DNA from: an uncultured Burkholderiales bacterium
GTDB lineage: Bacteria > Pseudomonadota > Gammaproteobacteria > Burkholderiales > Burkholderiaceae
Direction of reading: 5' to 3'
NCBI GenBank assembly: GCA_937891045.1
Contig: CALBEV010000011.1
Coordinates: 1-44,496, forward strand
DNA: 44,496 bases
Shown: in pieces, positions 8,279 to 18,232 of the stretch
How the letters are laid out: each line of letters begins with the position of its first letter
Position numbering within the stretch: position 1 is the stretch's first letter
Notes under the pieces: generated by a model
What the model was told of the DNA's origin: nothing
Seen by the model: only the letters and a program-made list of their open reading frames with translations
The model's database searches: none
Made by a program: the position numbers and the translations under genes

Positions 8279-8491
8279 TCAAGCAGGCGCTTGAATTTCA
8301 ACAGGCGTGAAACCTGCATCGGTCATGGCGTCTATCAACACTTGCACATTGGCGTGTGTCTGTGAAACATAAATTCGCTTGGTTGCCAAATCCGCCGCCA
8401 CTTTGGCCTCTTGATCGACAGCCCCCACTGCTTTGGTGATGCTGCTGACACAATGGCCGCAAGTCATGTCGTTCACTTCAAAGGTCAGCAT
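8279..8491 (-). CDS. copZ: Heavy-metal-associated domain protein, CopZ-like copper chaperone
   Basis: 70 residues forming one HMA domain with the metal-binding MTCGHC (Cys11, Cys14) and the usual ending [14 protein letters not shown]. It should carry Cu(I) in the cytoplasm and hand it to the copper ATPase encoded divergently. The ATG at 8491 gives the standard N-terminus [14 protein letters not shown]. The two starts are only 39 bases apart, so any promoters must overlap the coding regions or each other. Confidence 0.9.
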   Translation of the reverse strand: MLTFEVNDMTCGHCVSSITKAVGAVDQEAKVAADLATKRIYVSQTHANVQVLIDAMTDAGFTPVEIQAPA

Positions 8492-8530
8492 GGGTCTCTC
8501 CAATCCAGTTATTCATGCAAGGATACGCCT

Positions 8531-10741
8531 GTGAGCACCGTCGCGCCATGGTCGCCAACCGCCGACATTCAATTGCAAATCGAGGGCATGACCTGCGCCT
8601 CCTGCGTCAGCCGCGTGGAAAAAGCCCTGTGCAAAGTACCTGGCGTGTCGGGGGCCACGGTCAACTTGGCGACCGAACAAGCCACGGTGCATCTGCAATC
8701 GGCCCTGCCCGTCGCCGTGTTGTTGGCGGCTGTGGACAAAGCAGGTTACGCCGGTTCACTGGTTGAAGCCAACACCCCAGCCGTGCCATTGCAACTGCCC
8801 GCCTGGTGGCCAGTGGCCTTGGGCGCGGCACTCAGCTTGCCGCTGATGGCACCCATGTTGTTGCAACTCTGGGGCATCACTTGGATGCTGTCAGGTCCTT
8901 GGCAATGGGCGCTGGCCACCCCGGTGCAGTTCGGCTTGGGCTGGCGGTTTTACAAAGCCGGTTTCAAAGCGCTGATGGCACGAGCCGGCAACATGGATTT
9001 GCTGGTGGCCTTGGGCACCTCCGCAGCCTATGGCTTGTCCATGTACCTGCTGCTGCAACTCGGCGAACACGGTATGCCGCATTTGTATTTCGAAGCTTCT
9101 TCAACCGTCATCACCCTGGTGCTGCTGGGCAAGTGGCTGGAGAGCCGGGCCAAGCGCCAAACCACCGACGCCATCCGCGCTTTGCAAGCGCTGCGCCCAG
9201 CCACCGCCTTGGTCCGACGCCATGGCAGTGATTTGGAAGTTCGCATCGAGCAAGTGCAGGTGGGCGACATCGTCGTGGTGCGGCCCGGTGACCGGGTCGC
9301 CGTGGACGGCCTCATCACCGAAGGCGCAAGTCACTTAGACGAGTCCTTGATCACAGGTGAAAGCCTGCCGGTGGCGAAAGACGTGGGTGCGGTTGTAACA
9401 GGTGGTGCCATCAATGGCGAAGGCTTGCTGCTGGTGCAAACCACGGCGGTGGGCAACGAAACCACCTTGGCCCGCATCATCCGCATGGTCGAGTCGGCGC
9501 AAGCCGCCAAAGCACCGATTCAACGCATCGTTGACCAAGTGAGTGAAGTGTTTGTGCCTGTGGTTCTGGGTTTGGCCTTGCTCACTTTGCTGGGCTGGGT
9601 GGCTTACAGCGGTGATTGGGAACAAGCCCTGATAAACGCGGTGTCGGTGCTGGTGATTGCCTGCCCTTGTGCCTTGGGTTTGGCCACGCCCACTGCCATC
9701 ATGGCGGGCACCGGTGTGGCTGCTCGGCACGGCATTCTGATCAAAGACGCTGAAGCATTGGAGGTGGCGCATGCGGTCAGCGTCGTGGCGTTTGACAAAA
9801 CCGGCACGCTCACCGAGGGCAAACCAGTCCTCACCCAGGCCCTGCCCGCCGTTGGCGTGAGCCGACTTGAATTGCTGCGACTGGCCGCCGCTTTGCAATC
9901 CAACAGCAGCCATCCGCTGGCCCTGGCGGTGTTGAGCCAAGCGCGGGATGAGCGGCTTGAAATACCTGCTGCACAGGCGGTGCAGGCCTCGCCAGGGCGG
10001 GGATTGCAAGCAACCGTGGAAGGCCACACGCTGTATTTGGGCAGCAGCCGATGGCTCAATGAACTGATGGTGGATGCCGCTGGTTTGCATCAGGCAGCCA
10101 CGCAACGCGAAGCCCAAGGTCAAACGGTTTCATGGCTGATGCGCCAAGAAGACGGCCAAGTCCGCCTGCTCGGACTGCTGGCCTTTGGCGACTCCGTCAA
10201 ACCCTCGGCACTGCAAGCAGTGCAGCAGCTTCATGCCTTAGGTATTCGCACGGTCATGCTGACCGGTGACAACGCAGGCAGTGCTCAAGCGGTGGCGCAA
10301 GCCCTGGGTATTCAAGAAGTCCATGCCCAAGTACTGCCGGGGGACAAAGCCGCGCTGGTGCAAGCTCTGCGGGCCGAAGGTGCCGTCGTGGCGTTTGTGG
10401 GAGATGGCTTGAACGACGGCCCCGCTTTGGCTGCGGCCTCTTGCGGTTTTGCCATGGCGGGCGGCGCGGATGTAGCCACCGAAACTGCGGGTATCACCTT
10501 GATGCGCGGCGACCTGCGCTTGGTGGCTGATGCGATTGACGTGTCCAGGCGCACCTACAACAAAATTCGGCAAAACCTGGCTTGGGCTTTTGTGTACAAC
10601 GTGCTGGGGATTCCGCTGGCGGCCTTGGGGTTGCTGAGCCCGATGGTGGCCGGTGCGGCCATGGCCTTTAGCAGTGTGAGTGTGGTGGGCAATGCCTTGT
10701 TGCTGCGGCGTTGGAAAGCTGCTTCGGACCCAGCGGCTTAG
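8531..10741 (+). CDS. copA: Copper-exporting P1B-type ATPase
   Basis: 736 residues. It has an N-terminal HMA domain with GMTCASC at 19-25 and membrane helices starting near 90. The actuator motif TGES is followed by the membrane metal site CPC ([11 protein letters not shown], near 377), the phosphorylation site DKTGTLT (Asp422), the SSHPLA signature, MLTGDN and [10 protein letters not shown]. It pumps Cu(I) out of the cytoplasm. The GTG at 8531 is chosen because AAGGA stands seven bases upstream. Earlier in-frame ATGs would overlap the divergent chaperone gene and lack family similarity. Confidence 0.95.
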   Translation: MSTVAPWSPTADIQLQIEGMTCASCVSRVEKALCKVPGVSGATVNLATEQATVHLQSALPVAVLLAAVDKAGYAGSLVEANTPAVPLQLPAWWPVALGAALSLPLMAPMLLQLWGITWMLSGPWQWALATPVQFGLGWRFYKAGFKALMARAGNMDLLVALGTSAAYGLSMYLLLQLGEHGMPHLYFEASSTVITLVLLGKWLESRAKRQTTDAIRALQALRPATALVRRHGSDLEVRIEQVQVGDIVVVRPGDRVAVDGLITEGASHLDESLITGESLPVAKDVGAVVTGGAINGEGLLLVQTTAVGNETTLARIIRMVESAQAAKAPIQRIVDQVSEVFVPVVLGLALLTLLGWVAYSGDWEQALINAVSVLVIACPCALGLATPTAIMAGTGVAARHGILIKDAEALEVAHAVSVVAFDKTGTLTEGKPVLTQALPAVGVSRLELLRLAAALQSNSSHPLALAVLSQARDERLEIPAAQAVQASPGRGLQATVEGHTLYLGSSRWLNELMVDAAGLHQAATQREAQGQTVSWLMRQEDGQVRLLGLLAFGDSVKPSALQAVQQLHALGIRTVMLTGDNAGSAQAVAQALGIQEVHAQVLPGDKAALVQALRAEGAVVAFVGDGLNDGPALAAASCGFAMAGGADVATETAGITLMRGDLRLVADAIDVSRRTYNKIRQNLAWAFVYNVLGIPLAALGLLSPMVAGAAMAFSSVSVVGNALLLRRWKAASDPAA

Positions 10742-10791
10742 CGTCGATTTCATGGGCATGGCAGCGCTGCACCAGCCATGTTTCCTGTGCT

Positions 10792-12687
10792 TTAGCTGAC
10801 CAATTTCAAATTTTTACTGTCGGGGTCAGCGGCTTTCAACAGATCCGCAAAACGATGACGCACCGAGGCTTCTATGCCCGCGGCATCCAAACCCAACGAG
10901 CTCATTATTTTGACTGGGTCGCCATGCTCGGTGAACACATCCGGCACACCCAAACGCAGCACGGGGATGTTGATGCCTGCATCCTGCAAAGCCTCCAACA
11001 CCGCAGACCCTGCACCACCCATGAGGGCGCCTTCTTCCACCGTGACCAAGGCATCGTGGCTTTGCGCCAAAGACAGCAGCAGTTCGGTGTCCAAGGGTTT
11101 GGCCCAGCGCATGTTGGCCACACTGGCGTTCAAAGGCAAAGCGGCTTGCAAGGCGGGGTAGAGCATGGTGCCAAAAGCCAGAATGGCCACGCCCTTGCCT
11201 TGGCGGCGCAATTCGCCTTTGCCAAAAGGCAAGGTGTCCAAGCCAGCGCTGAGGGCGGTGCCCGCACCAGAACCGCGCGGATAGCGCACCGCCACCGTGT
11301 GGTCTTGGGCGTGGGCCGTGCTGAGCAGCATGCGGCACTCGTTTTCGTCTGCTGGGCAGGCGATGCTGATGTTGGGGACGCAACGCAGGAAAGGAATGTC
11401 ATACACACCCGCATGGGTGGGGCCGTCGGCACCCACAATGCCTGCGCGGTCCAGCGCCAGCACCATGGGCAGTTTTTGCAAGGCCACGTCATGGATCACT
11501 TGGTCGTAGGCACGCTGCAAAAACGTGGAGTAGATGGCCACCACCGGCTTCAAGCCTTCGCATGCCAAACCAGCCGCAAACGTGAGTGCATGCTGCTCTG
11601 CGATGCCCACATCGTGGTAGCGGTCGGGGAAACGTCGGTGGAACTCGACCATGCCCGAACCTTCTCGCATGGCGGGCGTGATGGCCACCAACTTGGGATC
11701 TTGCACCGCCATGTCGCACAACCATTGGCCAAACACCTGGCTGAAGGTCTGTTTGGGGGCGGTGGTCGGACTGATCAAGCCCACCTTGGGATCGAATTTG
11801 CCCGGACCGTGGTAAGCAATCGGGTCGGCTTCTGCCAATTGGTAGCCCTGCCCTTTGCGGGTGACGACATGCAAAAACTGCGGACCTTGCAATTGCTTCA
11901 AATTTTCCAGCGTGGGAATGAGCGAGTCGAGATCGTGGCCGTCAATCGGGCCAATGTAGTTGAAACCAAATTTTTCAAACAAGGTGGCGGGCAGCACCAA
12001 GCCTTTGGCTTGGTGTTCCAAACGACGGGCCAACTCAAACAAGGGCGGCGCGTTTTTCAAAACTTGGCGGCCCACCTCTTTGGCGGCCGAGTAAAAACGC
12101 CCACTCATGAGTTGCGCCAAATAGCGGTTCAAAGCGCCCACGGGCGGGCTGATCGACATGTCGTTGTCGTTCAAGATGACCAGCAAATTGCAGTCGGCCA
12201 CACCAGCATTGTTCATGGCTTCAAAGGCCATGCCTGCCGTCATGGCACCGTCACCGATGATGGCCACGCAATGGCGTTGCTCGCCCTTTTGCTTGGCCGC
12301 CAAGGCCATGCCCAGGGCGGCAGAAATGCTGGTGGAGGAATGGGCCGTGCCGAAGGCGTCGTATTCGCTTTCGTCGCGTTTGGGAAATCCAGCCAGGCCG
12401 CCCAGTTGGCGCAGGCTGTGCATGCGATCACGCCGCCCGGTGAGGATTTTGTGGGGGTAGGTTTGGTGGCCCACATCCCAAACCAAACGATCATGGGGTG
12501 TGTTGAACACATGGTGCAAGGCCACAGTGAGTTCGACCGTGCCCAAATTGGAGCTGAGATGACCACCGGTTTGCGCCACACTGGTGAGCAGGAAAGAGCG
12601 CAGCTCATCAGCCAAAACGGGTAACTGGGCTGGCGACAGTCGCCGCACATCGGCGGGCGATTGAATGCTGTCGAGCAATGGTGTCAT
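10792..12687 (-). CDS. dxs: 1-deoxy-D-xylulose-5-phosphate synthase
   Basis: 631 residues, the usual length. It has the thiamine-diphosphate region [34 protein letters not shown], the central [18 protein letters not shown] motif and a C-terminal transketolase domain ([15 protein letters not shown]). It condenses pyruvate and glyceraldehyde-3-phosphate as the first step of the MEP isoprenoid pathway. The ATG at 12687 has a GGAG eight bases upstream. In many proteobacteria dxs follows ispA directly; here about 12 kb separates them. Confidence 0.97.
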   Translation of the reverse strand: MTPLLDSIQSPADVRRLSPAQLPVLADELRSFLLTSVAQTGGHLSSNLGTVELTVALHHVFNTPHDRLVWDVGHQTYPHKILTGRRDRMHSLRQLGGLAGFPKRDESEYDAFGTAHSSTSISAALGMALAAKQKGEQRHCVAIIGDGAMTAGMAFEAMNNAGVADCNLLVILNDNDMSISPPVGALNRYLAQLMSGRFYSAAKEVGRQVLKNAPPLFELARRLEHQAKGLVLPATLFEKFGFNYIGPIDGHDLDSLIPTLENLKQLQGPQFLHVVTRKGQGYQLAEADPIAYHGPGKFDPKVGLISPTTAPKQTFSQVFGQWLCDMAVQDPKLVAITPAMREGSGMVEFHRRFPDRYHDVGIAEQHALTFAAGLACEGLKPVVAIYSTFLQRAYDQVIHDVALQKLPMVLALDRAGIVGADGPTHAGVYDIPFLRCVPNISIACPADENECRMLLSTAHAQDHTVAVRYPRGSGAGTALSAGLDTLPFGKGELRRQGKGVAILAFGTMLYPALQAALPLNASVANMRWAKPLDTELLLSLAQSHDALVTVEEGALMGGAGSAVLEALQDAGINIPVLRLGVPDVFTEHGDPVKIMSSLGLDAAGIEASVRHRFADLLKAADPDSKNLKLVS

Positions 12688-12729
12688 GGGGCGATCTCCT
12701 GCAAACCCTGCAACCATGCAGGGTACGCT

Positions 12730-12760
12730 ATTGTCATGATGGTGAGCATAGATGTGTCAA
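12730..12760 (-). promoter_or_regulatory. Possible sigma-70 promoter for dxs
   Basis: On the minus strand TTGACA (12760-12755) is a perfect -35 hexamer and GACAAT (12735-12730) a fair -10, but the spacer is 19 bases, longer than ideal. It lies about 45 bases before the dxs start. This suggests dxs has its own promoter now that it is separated from ispA. Confidence 0.35.
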
Positions 12761-12810
12761 TTCAAGTTGACTATAAGGGGTTTACCCTTGTATTTTTAGA
12801 TTGACGCATG

Positions 12811-12844
12811 AAAAAACCCCCGGGCAAAGCCACAGGGGTTTTGA
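12811..12844 (-). terminator. Rho-independent terminator after the HiPIP gene
   Basis: AAAACCCC (12813-12820) and GGGGTTTT (12835-12842) form an 8-bp stem around a 14-base loop. On the minus strand it is followed by further T residues. It lies 20 bases past the HiPIP stop codon and separates that gene from dxs. Confidence 0.75.
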
Positions 12845-12864
12845 ACAAAACCGAAAAAAAACGA

Positions 12865-13167
12865 TCAGCCTTTTTTGGCGTAGGCACTGCACCAGCCAGC
12901 AGCAGCAACCTGCTTGCCTGCAAACAGAGGACAACCGCCTGCCTTGTCGCCGGCTTTGCCTGAGTACAAAGCACAGTTGTCGCAACGCTGTTCAGCCTTG
13001 TGGTTGGCGTATTTTTTCTTATCGACTTTGCTGGTGTCTGCCTTGTAACCCAGGGCTGCAGCTTGGGGGTCGTTTTCGGCGACCAGGGCTTGGGCCATGG
13101 CTTGGCCGGCCAACAAGGCGGTACCGCCCAAGCTGAGTTGAATCACAAATTCGCGACGACTTGTCAT
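12865..13167 (-). CDS. High-potential iron-sulfur protein (HiPIP), Tat-exported
   Basis: 100 residues. A twin-arginine signal (SRREFVIQLSLGG, cut near AMAQA) leads to a short domain with four cysteines at 62, 65, 79 and 93 in the HiPIP pattern CxxC-x13-C-x13-C. Mature HiPIP carries a [4Fe-4S] cluster and shuttles single electrons in the periplasm, often between the bc1 complex or cytochromes and oxidases. A GGAG site precedes the ATG at 13167. It lies 134 bases downstream of the molybdenum hydroxylase gene with cytochrome c domains, so a role as its electron carrier is possible but unproven. Confidence 0.92.
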   Translation of the reverse strand: MTSRREFVIQLSLGGTALLAGQAMAQALVAENDPQAAALGYKADTSKVDKKKYANHKAEQRCDNCALYSGKAGDKAGGCPLFAGKQVAAAGWCSAYAKKG

Positions 13168-13191
13168 AAATGTCTCCGTTAGATAAAGAAA

Positions 13192-13203
13192 CCCCAATTG
13201 GGG
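13192..13203. repeat. 12-bp perfect palindrome CCCCAATTGGGG
   Basis: The palindrome lies 24 bases upstream of the HiPIP start within the 134-base gap after the molybdenum hydroxylase gene. It could be a regulator site or a weak hairpin. No T-run of terminator quality follows it on the minus strand. I cannot assign a regulator. Confidence 0.4.
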
Positions 13204-13301
13204 AAAAACCTGCGGGATTTTGGCGCATCCCTCGGGGTTCAAGCACAACGCCCGCCAGATACCCCAGGTTGACGCTCAAGTAAGCAGCCCACTGCGCAAC
13301 A

Positions 13302-16300
13302 TCAGCGGGATGAGGGGCTGGCAGATTGGCGCATCGCCGTTTTGATCTGGGCCGGGGTCCAAGCCGGTTTGTCGGGGGCATAGCGTTGTCGCATCCAGCC
13401 CACCAAGTCCAGCATTTGCGCCTCGCTCAAGCTGTCCTTGAAGCCGGGCATGAAGCCCACGCGCTGGGAGGGTGGTTGTTGGATCCCGGACTGAATCACC
13501 TGCACCAGGTTGTCGGGGGTGGCGCTGTGCAAGTTGCCATTCAAGGCCAGCGGCTGGTTCACGCCCAACAGTTGCGGCCCGCTGCCGTCATGGTGGCATG
13601 CGCCGCAACTGCCCTCAAATTGGCGCTGGGCGGCTGAAGGCAGCGGTGCAGAGGCCGCGGCTTGTTGCACCAGCTGTTGGGCTTGGGCGGTTTGCTGGCT
13701 GTCGTTCAAAGGGGCAGCGGTTTGCAGCGAGGCCAAATACACCGCCATGGCTTGCAAATCGGCGTCGGGCACGGTTTGCAAATTGCGCACCACTTGGGCC
13801 ATGGGGCCGCTGGCCACGCCATGGAAATCGGTGTAGCCGTGGCGCAAATAGTGGAAGAAATCTTCAGTGCGCCAAGCCACGGGTGACGGGTTTAACGCGG
13901 TCAGTGCCGGAGCCTGCCAGCCATCTAACACCGCGCCTTGCAAATAGGCACTGCCTTTTTGCTCGGCCCCCAAGGCATTGCGTGGCGTGTGGCAGGCCCC
14001 GCAATGGGCCGCGCCATTCACCAAGTACTCGCCTCGGTTCCACTGCGCGGTTTGCGCTGGGTCGTATTGGTAGGCGCTGGGTTGATGAAACAAACCATTC
14101 CACAGCAGCATGAGCGAGCGCATGCCAAAGGGAAAACCCATGTCTGCTTTTGGCGTGGCTTGCGACACCGCAGGGCGTTGCATCAACCAAGCGTAGAGCG
14201 CCGTCATGTCGTCATCGCTGATGCTGGCAAACGCGGTGTAGGGAAACGCAGGGTACAAAGCGTGGCCATCGCGCGAGATGCCTTGGCGCATGGCCCGCTC
14301 AAAGGCTTGGTAGGTCCAAGCACCCAAACCGGTGTCCGCATCGGGCGTCAGGTTGCTGCTGTAAACCGTGCCAAATCCTGTGTTGAAAGCCTTGCCGCCA
14401 GCAAAGGGCTCGCCTTGGTCGCTGGTGTGGCAGGTGACGCAGTTGCCCAAGGCCGCTACTTCCGCGCCGCGCGCCAGCACGGCTTGGCTGACCGGGGCCA
14501 AAGGACTCGCCATGCGCGGCAAACTGCTGCGCCAACCCACACTGGCCGCGGTGAAGGCGGCCAAGGCCAATAAGGCACCACCCACTTTGGGCCAGCTCCA
14601 GCCCTTGGCCCAGCCCGGGTGTGACGAGGGTGCGGGGTCGGGATTGCGGCTGGCTTGGGGTGTCGGTTGCTCGGGTGCTGCCAAGGGGTTCAAGGCGGCT
14701 CGCACCACTTCCGGGGTGAAGGGTGGTTGCCGAAAACGAATGCCGGTGGCGTCAAAAATCGCGTTGGCAATCGCCGCTGTGCCAGGTACCGAGGAGGATT
14801 CGCCTGCGCCCAAGGGGTCTTCCAAGGGGCGCGGCATTTGCACCACTTCGATGACGGGCACTTGCGGGAATTGCAAGATGGGGTAACTGCCCCACTCCGC
14901 GCTGGTGACCCGGCCATCGGTGGCATCGGTTTGCACTTGTTCCAGCAAGGCGCGGCTGGTGGTTTGCAACACATTGCCATGGATTTGCTGCTCGACCCCT
15001 TTGGGGTTGACCACCATGCCTGCGTCATGACCCACCACCACCCGATGCACCTGCACTTCGCCGGTGGTTTTGTGGACCCGCACGTCGGCCACCCAAGCGG
15101 CCCAAGCGGCACCAAAGCCCGGCCACTTGCTGTGCACATAACGGGCATAGGCCACGCCCTGCCCGACCAACCAATCACCCTCAGATGGGCGTTGTTGCGG
15201 CTGGGTGTGCGCTTGCCATCCAGCTTTGTCAGCGGTCGCCTGCACCATGGCTTTGGCGCGTTCATCGGCCAAATGCGCCAAGCGGTATTGCAGGGGGTCC
15301 GCGCCAGCGGCAGTGGCCAATTCGTCGATGAAACTTTCATGCGCAAACGAATTCGGCAAGGCCGACACACCGCGCAACCACGAGGCCCGCAGGATCGGCG
15401 GCATGTCGTTCACGGTGACGCGCAAGTCGGCGTAGTTGTAGGGTGGCCGAGCGGTGCGGTCGCCCATTTCAAAAGCTTGGGCGATGGGCTCAACGGTGCG
15501 CGTGAGCAACAGCGCCAAAGTGGTGGCGCCATTCGAGGGATAGCTGGTTTGGAAATCGTAGCCACTGGGTTGCCCCTCGCGGCCCAAGCCGCCACGCACT
15601 TGCATGAGTTGGGCCGCGCCTTTGGGCTCCCACAGGTGTTCTTGTTCGTGGGTCAGTTGCACCCGCACAGGCGCACCCACGGCTTTGGACAACAAAGCGG
15701 CATCGGCCGCCACATCGTCCGCCCCATTGCGGCCATAGCAACCCGCAGCCTCCATGCGGATGATGTTCACCTCGGTGTCATGCACACCGCACAAACGCGC
15801 CACATCAGCTCGCAAAGCATGCGGGTTTTGGGTGCCTGCCCAGACCAACAAACGGTGTGGCGTGTCTGCGTTGTTCAGGCCATGCCACCAGGCCACGGCG
15901 CAAGACGGGCCGATGCTGGCATGCATTTGGTAGGGCCACACATAGGTGCGCTGCAAGGTGTGAGCGGCGTCTGCCAAGGCTTGGTCCACCAAGCCCTCAT
16001 TCACCACCTCGCGCGGTGTGCTGGGGTTGCTGCGAATCGCGTTTTCCAAGTCTTGGGTGCCGTGCATGCCGGGCCACGGTTTCCAATGCACCTGCAATTC
16101 GCGCATGGCCTGTTCGGCGTGTTCTTCACGCTCGGCCACCACGCCGACAAAATCGCCTTGCACCACCACCGCGTGGATGCCGGGGATGTGGGCAATGGAC
16201 GAGGCTTCCACCCGGTCCAAGGTGTGGCCAATGAAAGCACCGCTGTCGGCGCCCGCATAGGGTGGTCGCACGACCCGGCCATGCAACATGCCGGGCATGC

Positions 16301-16943
16301 GCATATCGTGGACATAGATCAAATCCGCAAACACCTTGGCGGGGATGTCCACACGCGGCAGGCTTTGACCAATCCATTCGCGTTGGTCTGGGGTTTTGAG
16401 TTCAGTGTCGAGTTGCAAGGGCAGATCGACCGCCTGGTCTTTGAGCAAGGCTGCCCAAGCCAAGCGGCCGTGTGGGGCACAGAAGACTTCACCGTCTTGA
16501 AGCTGCACCTCGCTGGGGGGCAAGCCCCAGCGTTGGGCGGCTTGAGCGATCAACCATTGGCGGGCTTGCGCCGCCGCAGCCCGCAACGGCGCGGCATGGA
16601 TTTGAATCGAGGCGCTGGCAATCGTGGCTCCTTGGTTGGGCGACACCGCGGTCAGGCCCATCAGCAGGTGCACTTTGGAGGGATTGGTGTGGAGTTCTTC
16701 AGCCACCAACTGGGTCAAGGCGGTGCGCAAACCGGTGCCCAAATCCACATGGCCATGCAATGCGGTGACGCTGCCGTCGTCCCACACGGCCAACAAACAT
16801 TCATCGCCCTCGCTGGCGTGGCTGTAGACAAAGGGCGGTTGGCCAGGCGTTGGGGCTTGCTGGGGCAAGGCCGGGCGACAAACGCGCAAGACGCCTTGCG
16901 CTTCAAACAAATCAGCGCGTTGGTGAACCTGCTGGGCACGCAT
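13302..16943 (-). CDS. NicB-type molybdenum hydroxylase large subunit fused to three cytochrome c domains
   Basis: 1213 residues. The first ~770 form a xanthine-oxidase-family molybdopterin subunit, ending with the catalytic-Glu motif GAGESS (Glu near 716). Then comes a membrane helix (VGGALLALAAFTAASVGW, near 790). A periplasmic part follows with three CxxCH heme sites: CVTCH near 835, CGACH near 982 and CGACH near 1114. This layout and length match nicotinate dehydrogenase NicB of Pseudomonas, which oxidises nicotinate to 6-hydroxynicotinate and passes electrons to the respiratory chain. An isoquinoline-1-oxidoreductase-like role would fit the domains too, but the neighbours favour nicotinate. 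It starts four bases after its small-subunit gene. Confidence 0.88.
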   Translation of the reverse strand: MRAQQVHQRADLFEAQGVLRVCRPALPQQAPTPGQPPFVYSHASEGDECLLAVWDDGSVTALHGHVDLGTGLRTALTQLVAEELHTNPSKVHLLMGLTAVSPNQGATIASASIQIHAAPLRAAAAQARQWLIAQAAQRWGLPPSEVQLQDGEVFCAPHGRLAWAALLKDQAVDLPLQLDTELKTPDQREWIGQSLPRVDIPAKVFADLIYVHDMRMPGMLHGRVVRPPYAGADSGAFIGHTLDRVEASSIAHIPGIHAVVVQGDFVGVVAEREEHAEQAMRELQVHWKPWPGMHGTQDLENAIRSNPSTPREVVNEGLVDQALADAAHTLQRTYVWPYQMHASIGPSCAVAWWHGLNNADTPHRLLVWAGTQNPHALRADVARLCGVHDTEVNIIRMEAAGCYGRNGADDVAADAALLSKAVGAPVRVQLTHEQEHLWEPKGAAQLMQVRGGLGREGQPSGYDFQTSYPSNGATTLALLLTRTVEPIAQAFEMGDRTARPPYNYADLRVTVNDMPPILRASWLRGVSALPNSFAHESFIDELATAAGADPLQYRLAHLADERAKAMVQATADKAGWQAHTQPQQRPSEGDWLVGQGVAYARYVHSKWPGFGAAWAAWVADVRVHKTTGEVQVHRVVVGHDAGMVVNPKGVEQQIHGNVLQTTSRALLEQVQTDATDGRVTSAEWGSYPILQFPQVPVIEVVQMPRPLEDPLGAGESSSVPGTAAIANAIFDATGIRFRQPPFTPEVVRAALNPLAAPEQPTPQASRNPDPAPSSHPGWAKGWSWPKVGGALLALAAFTAASVGWRSSLPRMASPLAPVSQAVLARGAEVAALGNCVTCHTSDQGEPFAGGKAFNTGFGTVYSSNLTPDADTGLGAWTYQAFERAMRQGISRDGHALYPAFPYTAFASISDDDMTALYAWLMQRPAVSQATPKADMGFPFGMRSLMLLWNGLFHQPSAYQYDPAQTAQWNRGEYLVNGAAHCGACHTPRNALGAEQKGSAYLQGAVLDGWQAPALTALNPSPVAWRTEDFFHYLRHGYTDFHGVASGPMAQVVRNLQTVPDADLQAMAVYLASLQTAAPLNDSQQTAQAQQLVQQAAASAPLPSAAQRQFEGSCGACHHDGSGPQLLGVNQPLALNGNLHSATPDNLVQVIQSGIQQPPSQRVGFMPGFKDSLSEAQMLDLVGWMRQRYAPDKPAWTPAQIKTAMRQSASPSSR

Positions 16944-16947
16944 GGGG

Positions 16948-17439
16948 TCAGGCCGGGGTGGGATGCATCAGCCGCGCAGCCCGTTTGACCGCGGCCATGA
17001 TCTCCACATGGGTGCCGCAGCGGCACAGGTTGCCCGACAAGGCTTGGCGAATTTGGCTGTCGGTGGGGTCGGGGCAGCGCTTGAGCAAGGCCACGGTCAT
17101 CATGACCATGCCGTTCAAACAATAACCACACTGCGCGGCTTGTTCATCGATGAAGGCTTGCTGCACCGGATGCGGTGCGCTGGCTTGACCGAGGCCTTCA
17201 GACGTGGTGATGTCGCGGTGTTGAATTTCTTGGGCAGGAATGACGCAAGCCCGGGCGGGTGTGCCGTCGATCAACACGGTGCAGGCACCGCATTGACCCA
17301 GGCCACAACCGAACTTGGGGCTGTTGAGCCCCAAGTCGTTGCGCAACACGTGCAGCAGCGTGGCAGCAGAAGTCAGTCGCAGGGCATGGTCTTGGCCATT
17401 CACCTGCAACTGCACATCAACGGTACGCAGCGGCTGCAT
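16948..17439 (-). CDS. NicA-type [2Fe-2S] subunit of the molybdenum hydroxylase
   Basis: 163 residues. The plant-ferredoxin-type cluster is bound by Cys45, 50, 53 and 65 (CGLGQCGAC). The second, helical cluster is bound by Cys104, 107, 139 and 141 (CGYCLNG and CRCGTH). It relays electrons from the molybdenum site of the large subunit encoded next. No FAD subunit gene is present, which fits the NicAB type using fused cytochromes instead. The ATG at 17439 is chosen. A TTG at 17460 would extend it by seven residues. No strong ribosome site is visible, so coupling to the upstream gene is likely. Confidence 0.88.
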   Translation of the reverse strand: MQPLRTVDVQLQVNGQDHALRLTSAATLLHVLRNDLGLNSPKFGCGLGQCGACTVLIDGTPARACVIPAQEIQHRDITTSEGLGQASAPHPVQQAFIDEQAAQCGYCLNGMVMMTVALLKRCPDPTDSQIRQALSGNLCRCGTHVEIMAAVKRAARLMHPTPA

Positions 17440-17460
17440 CGGTGCGAAAACGCGAACCAA

Positions 17461-18183
17461 TCAACCGACTTGAATATCAGCAGACTGGATGCGCTTGACG
17501 CCTTTGGCTGCCATGTTTTTCCAAGCAGCGGCCAAGGAGCCGTTCAGGTCGATGGCGCGGCAAGCGTCTTCCACCACATACACCTCAAAGCCAGCGGCAC
17601 GGGCGTCCATGGCGGTCCAAGCGACACAGAAGTCGGTGGCCAAACCGGTGACGAACACGGTTTTGATGCCGCGTTGCTTCAAGTAGCCTGACAAACCAGT
17701 GGCGGTTTTGGCATCGGCTTCCATGAAAGCAGAGTAGCTGTCGACCTTGGGGTGGTAACCCTTGCGGATGATCAGCTGGGCAGAAGGCATTGCCAAGTCT
17801 TTGTGCAGCTCGGCGTCCTTGGTGCCTTGCACACAGTGGTCGGGCCACAGCACCTGGGTGCCATAGCTGAGCTTGGTGGTTTCGAAAGGCTTTTTGCCTT
17901 CATAGGCTGAAGCAAACGAGGCATGGCCTTTGGTGTGCCAGTCTTGCGTGACCACGATGTTTTCAAAGGCAGTTGAAATGCGGTTGATGACGGGTACCAC
18001 TTCCGAGCCTTTGGCCACGGGCAAGGTGCCACCTTCCACGAAACAGTTTTGCACATCCACCGCAATCAACACCGCTTTGGAGCCGGGTTTGATTTTGGAT
18101 GCGGCCATGGCCCAAGGTGCCATCACGCCCATCGCGCCCATGGCGCCCATAGCTGTCAGAAGTTTTCTGCGATCTGTTGTCAT
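17461..18183 (-). CDS. Tat-exported nicotinamidase (isochorismatase superfamily)
   Basis: 240 residues. The N-terminal DRRKLLTAMG with a hydrophobic stretch ending AMAA is a twin-arginine signal. The rest is a nicotinamidase: catalytic Asp43 (AVDVQNCF), Lys141 (IIRKGYHP) and Cys186 (GLATDFCV). The metal ligands Asp81, His83 and His87 lie in TQDWHTKGHASF, and VLWPDHCVQGT is typical of PncA. It would turn nicotinamide into nicotinate and ammonia. PncA is normally cytoplasmic and serves NAD salvage. Export and placement just upstream of the nicotinate hydroxylase genes point to catabolism. The start has a GGAG site. Confidence 0.88.
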   Translation of the reverse strand: MTTDRRKLLTAMGAMGAMGVMAPWAMAASKIKPGSKAVLIAVDVQNCFVEGGTLPVAKGSEVVPVINRISTAFENIVVTQDWHTKGHASFASAYEGKKPFETTKLSYGTQVLWPDHCVQGTKDAELHKDLAMPSAQLIIRKGYHPKVDSYSAFMEADAKTATGLSGYLKQRGIKTVFVTGLATDFCVAWTAMDARAAGFEVYVVEDACRAIDLNGSLAAAWKNMAAKGVKRIQSADIQVG

Positions 18184-18232
18184 CTTCGATCTCCACTACA
18201 AAAAAACGCACAACCCGTGCGCGGGGAACCTG

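Noticed and set aside
10742..10791. CATGGC/GCCATG inverted repeat between copA and dxs as a bidirectional terminator
   Set aside because: Six-base arms with a long loop and no T-run on either strand.
10711..12624. Plus-strand open frame of about 640 codons opposite dxs
   Set aside because: Shadow of dxs. No recognisable domain, and the minus-strand frame has all DXS motifs.
16941..16953. GGGGTCAGG resembling the repeat core at 3676
   Set aside because: Only about eight bases match, it lies at a gene junction and there is no inverted partner.
14655..16988. Long plus-strand open frame (777 codons) opposite the molybdenum hydroxylase gene
   Set aside because: It is the mirror of a GC-rich coding region. 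Its translation is rich in His, Gly, Gln and Arg without any family motif, while the minus strand encodes a complete recognised enzyme.
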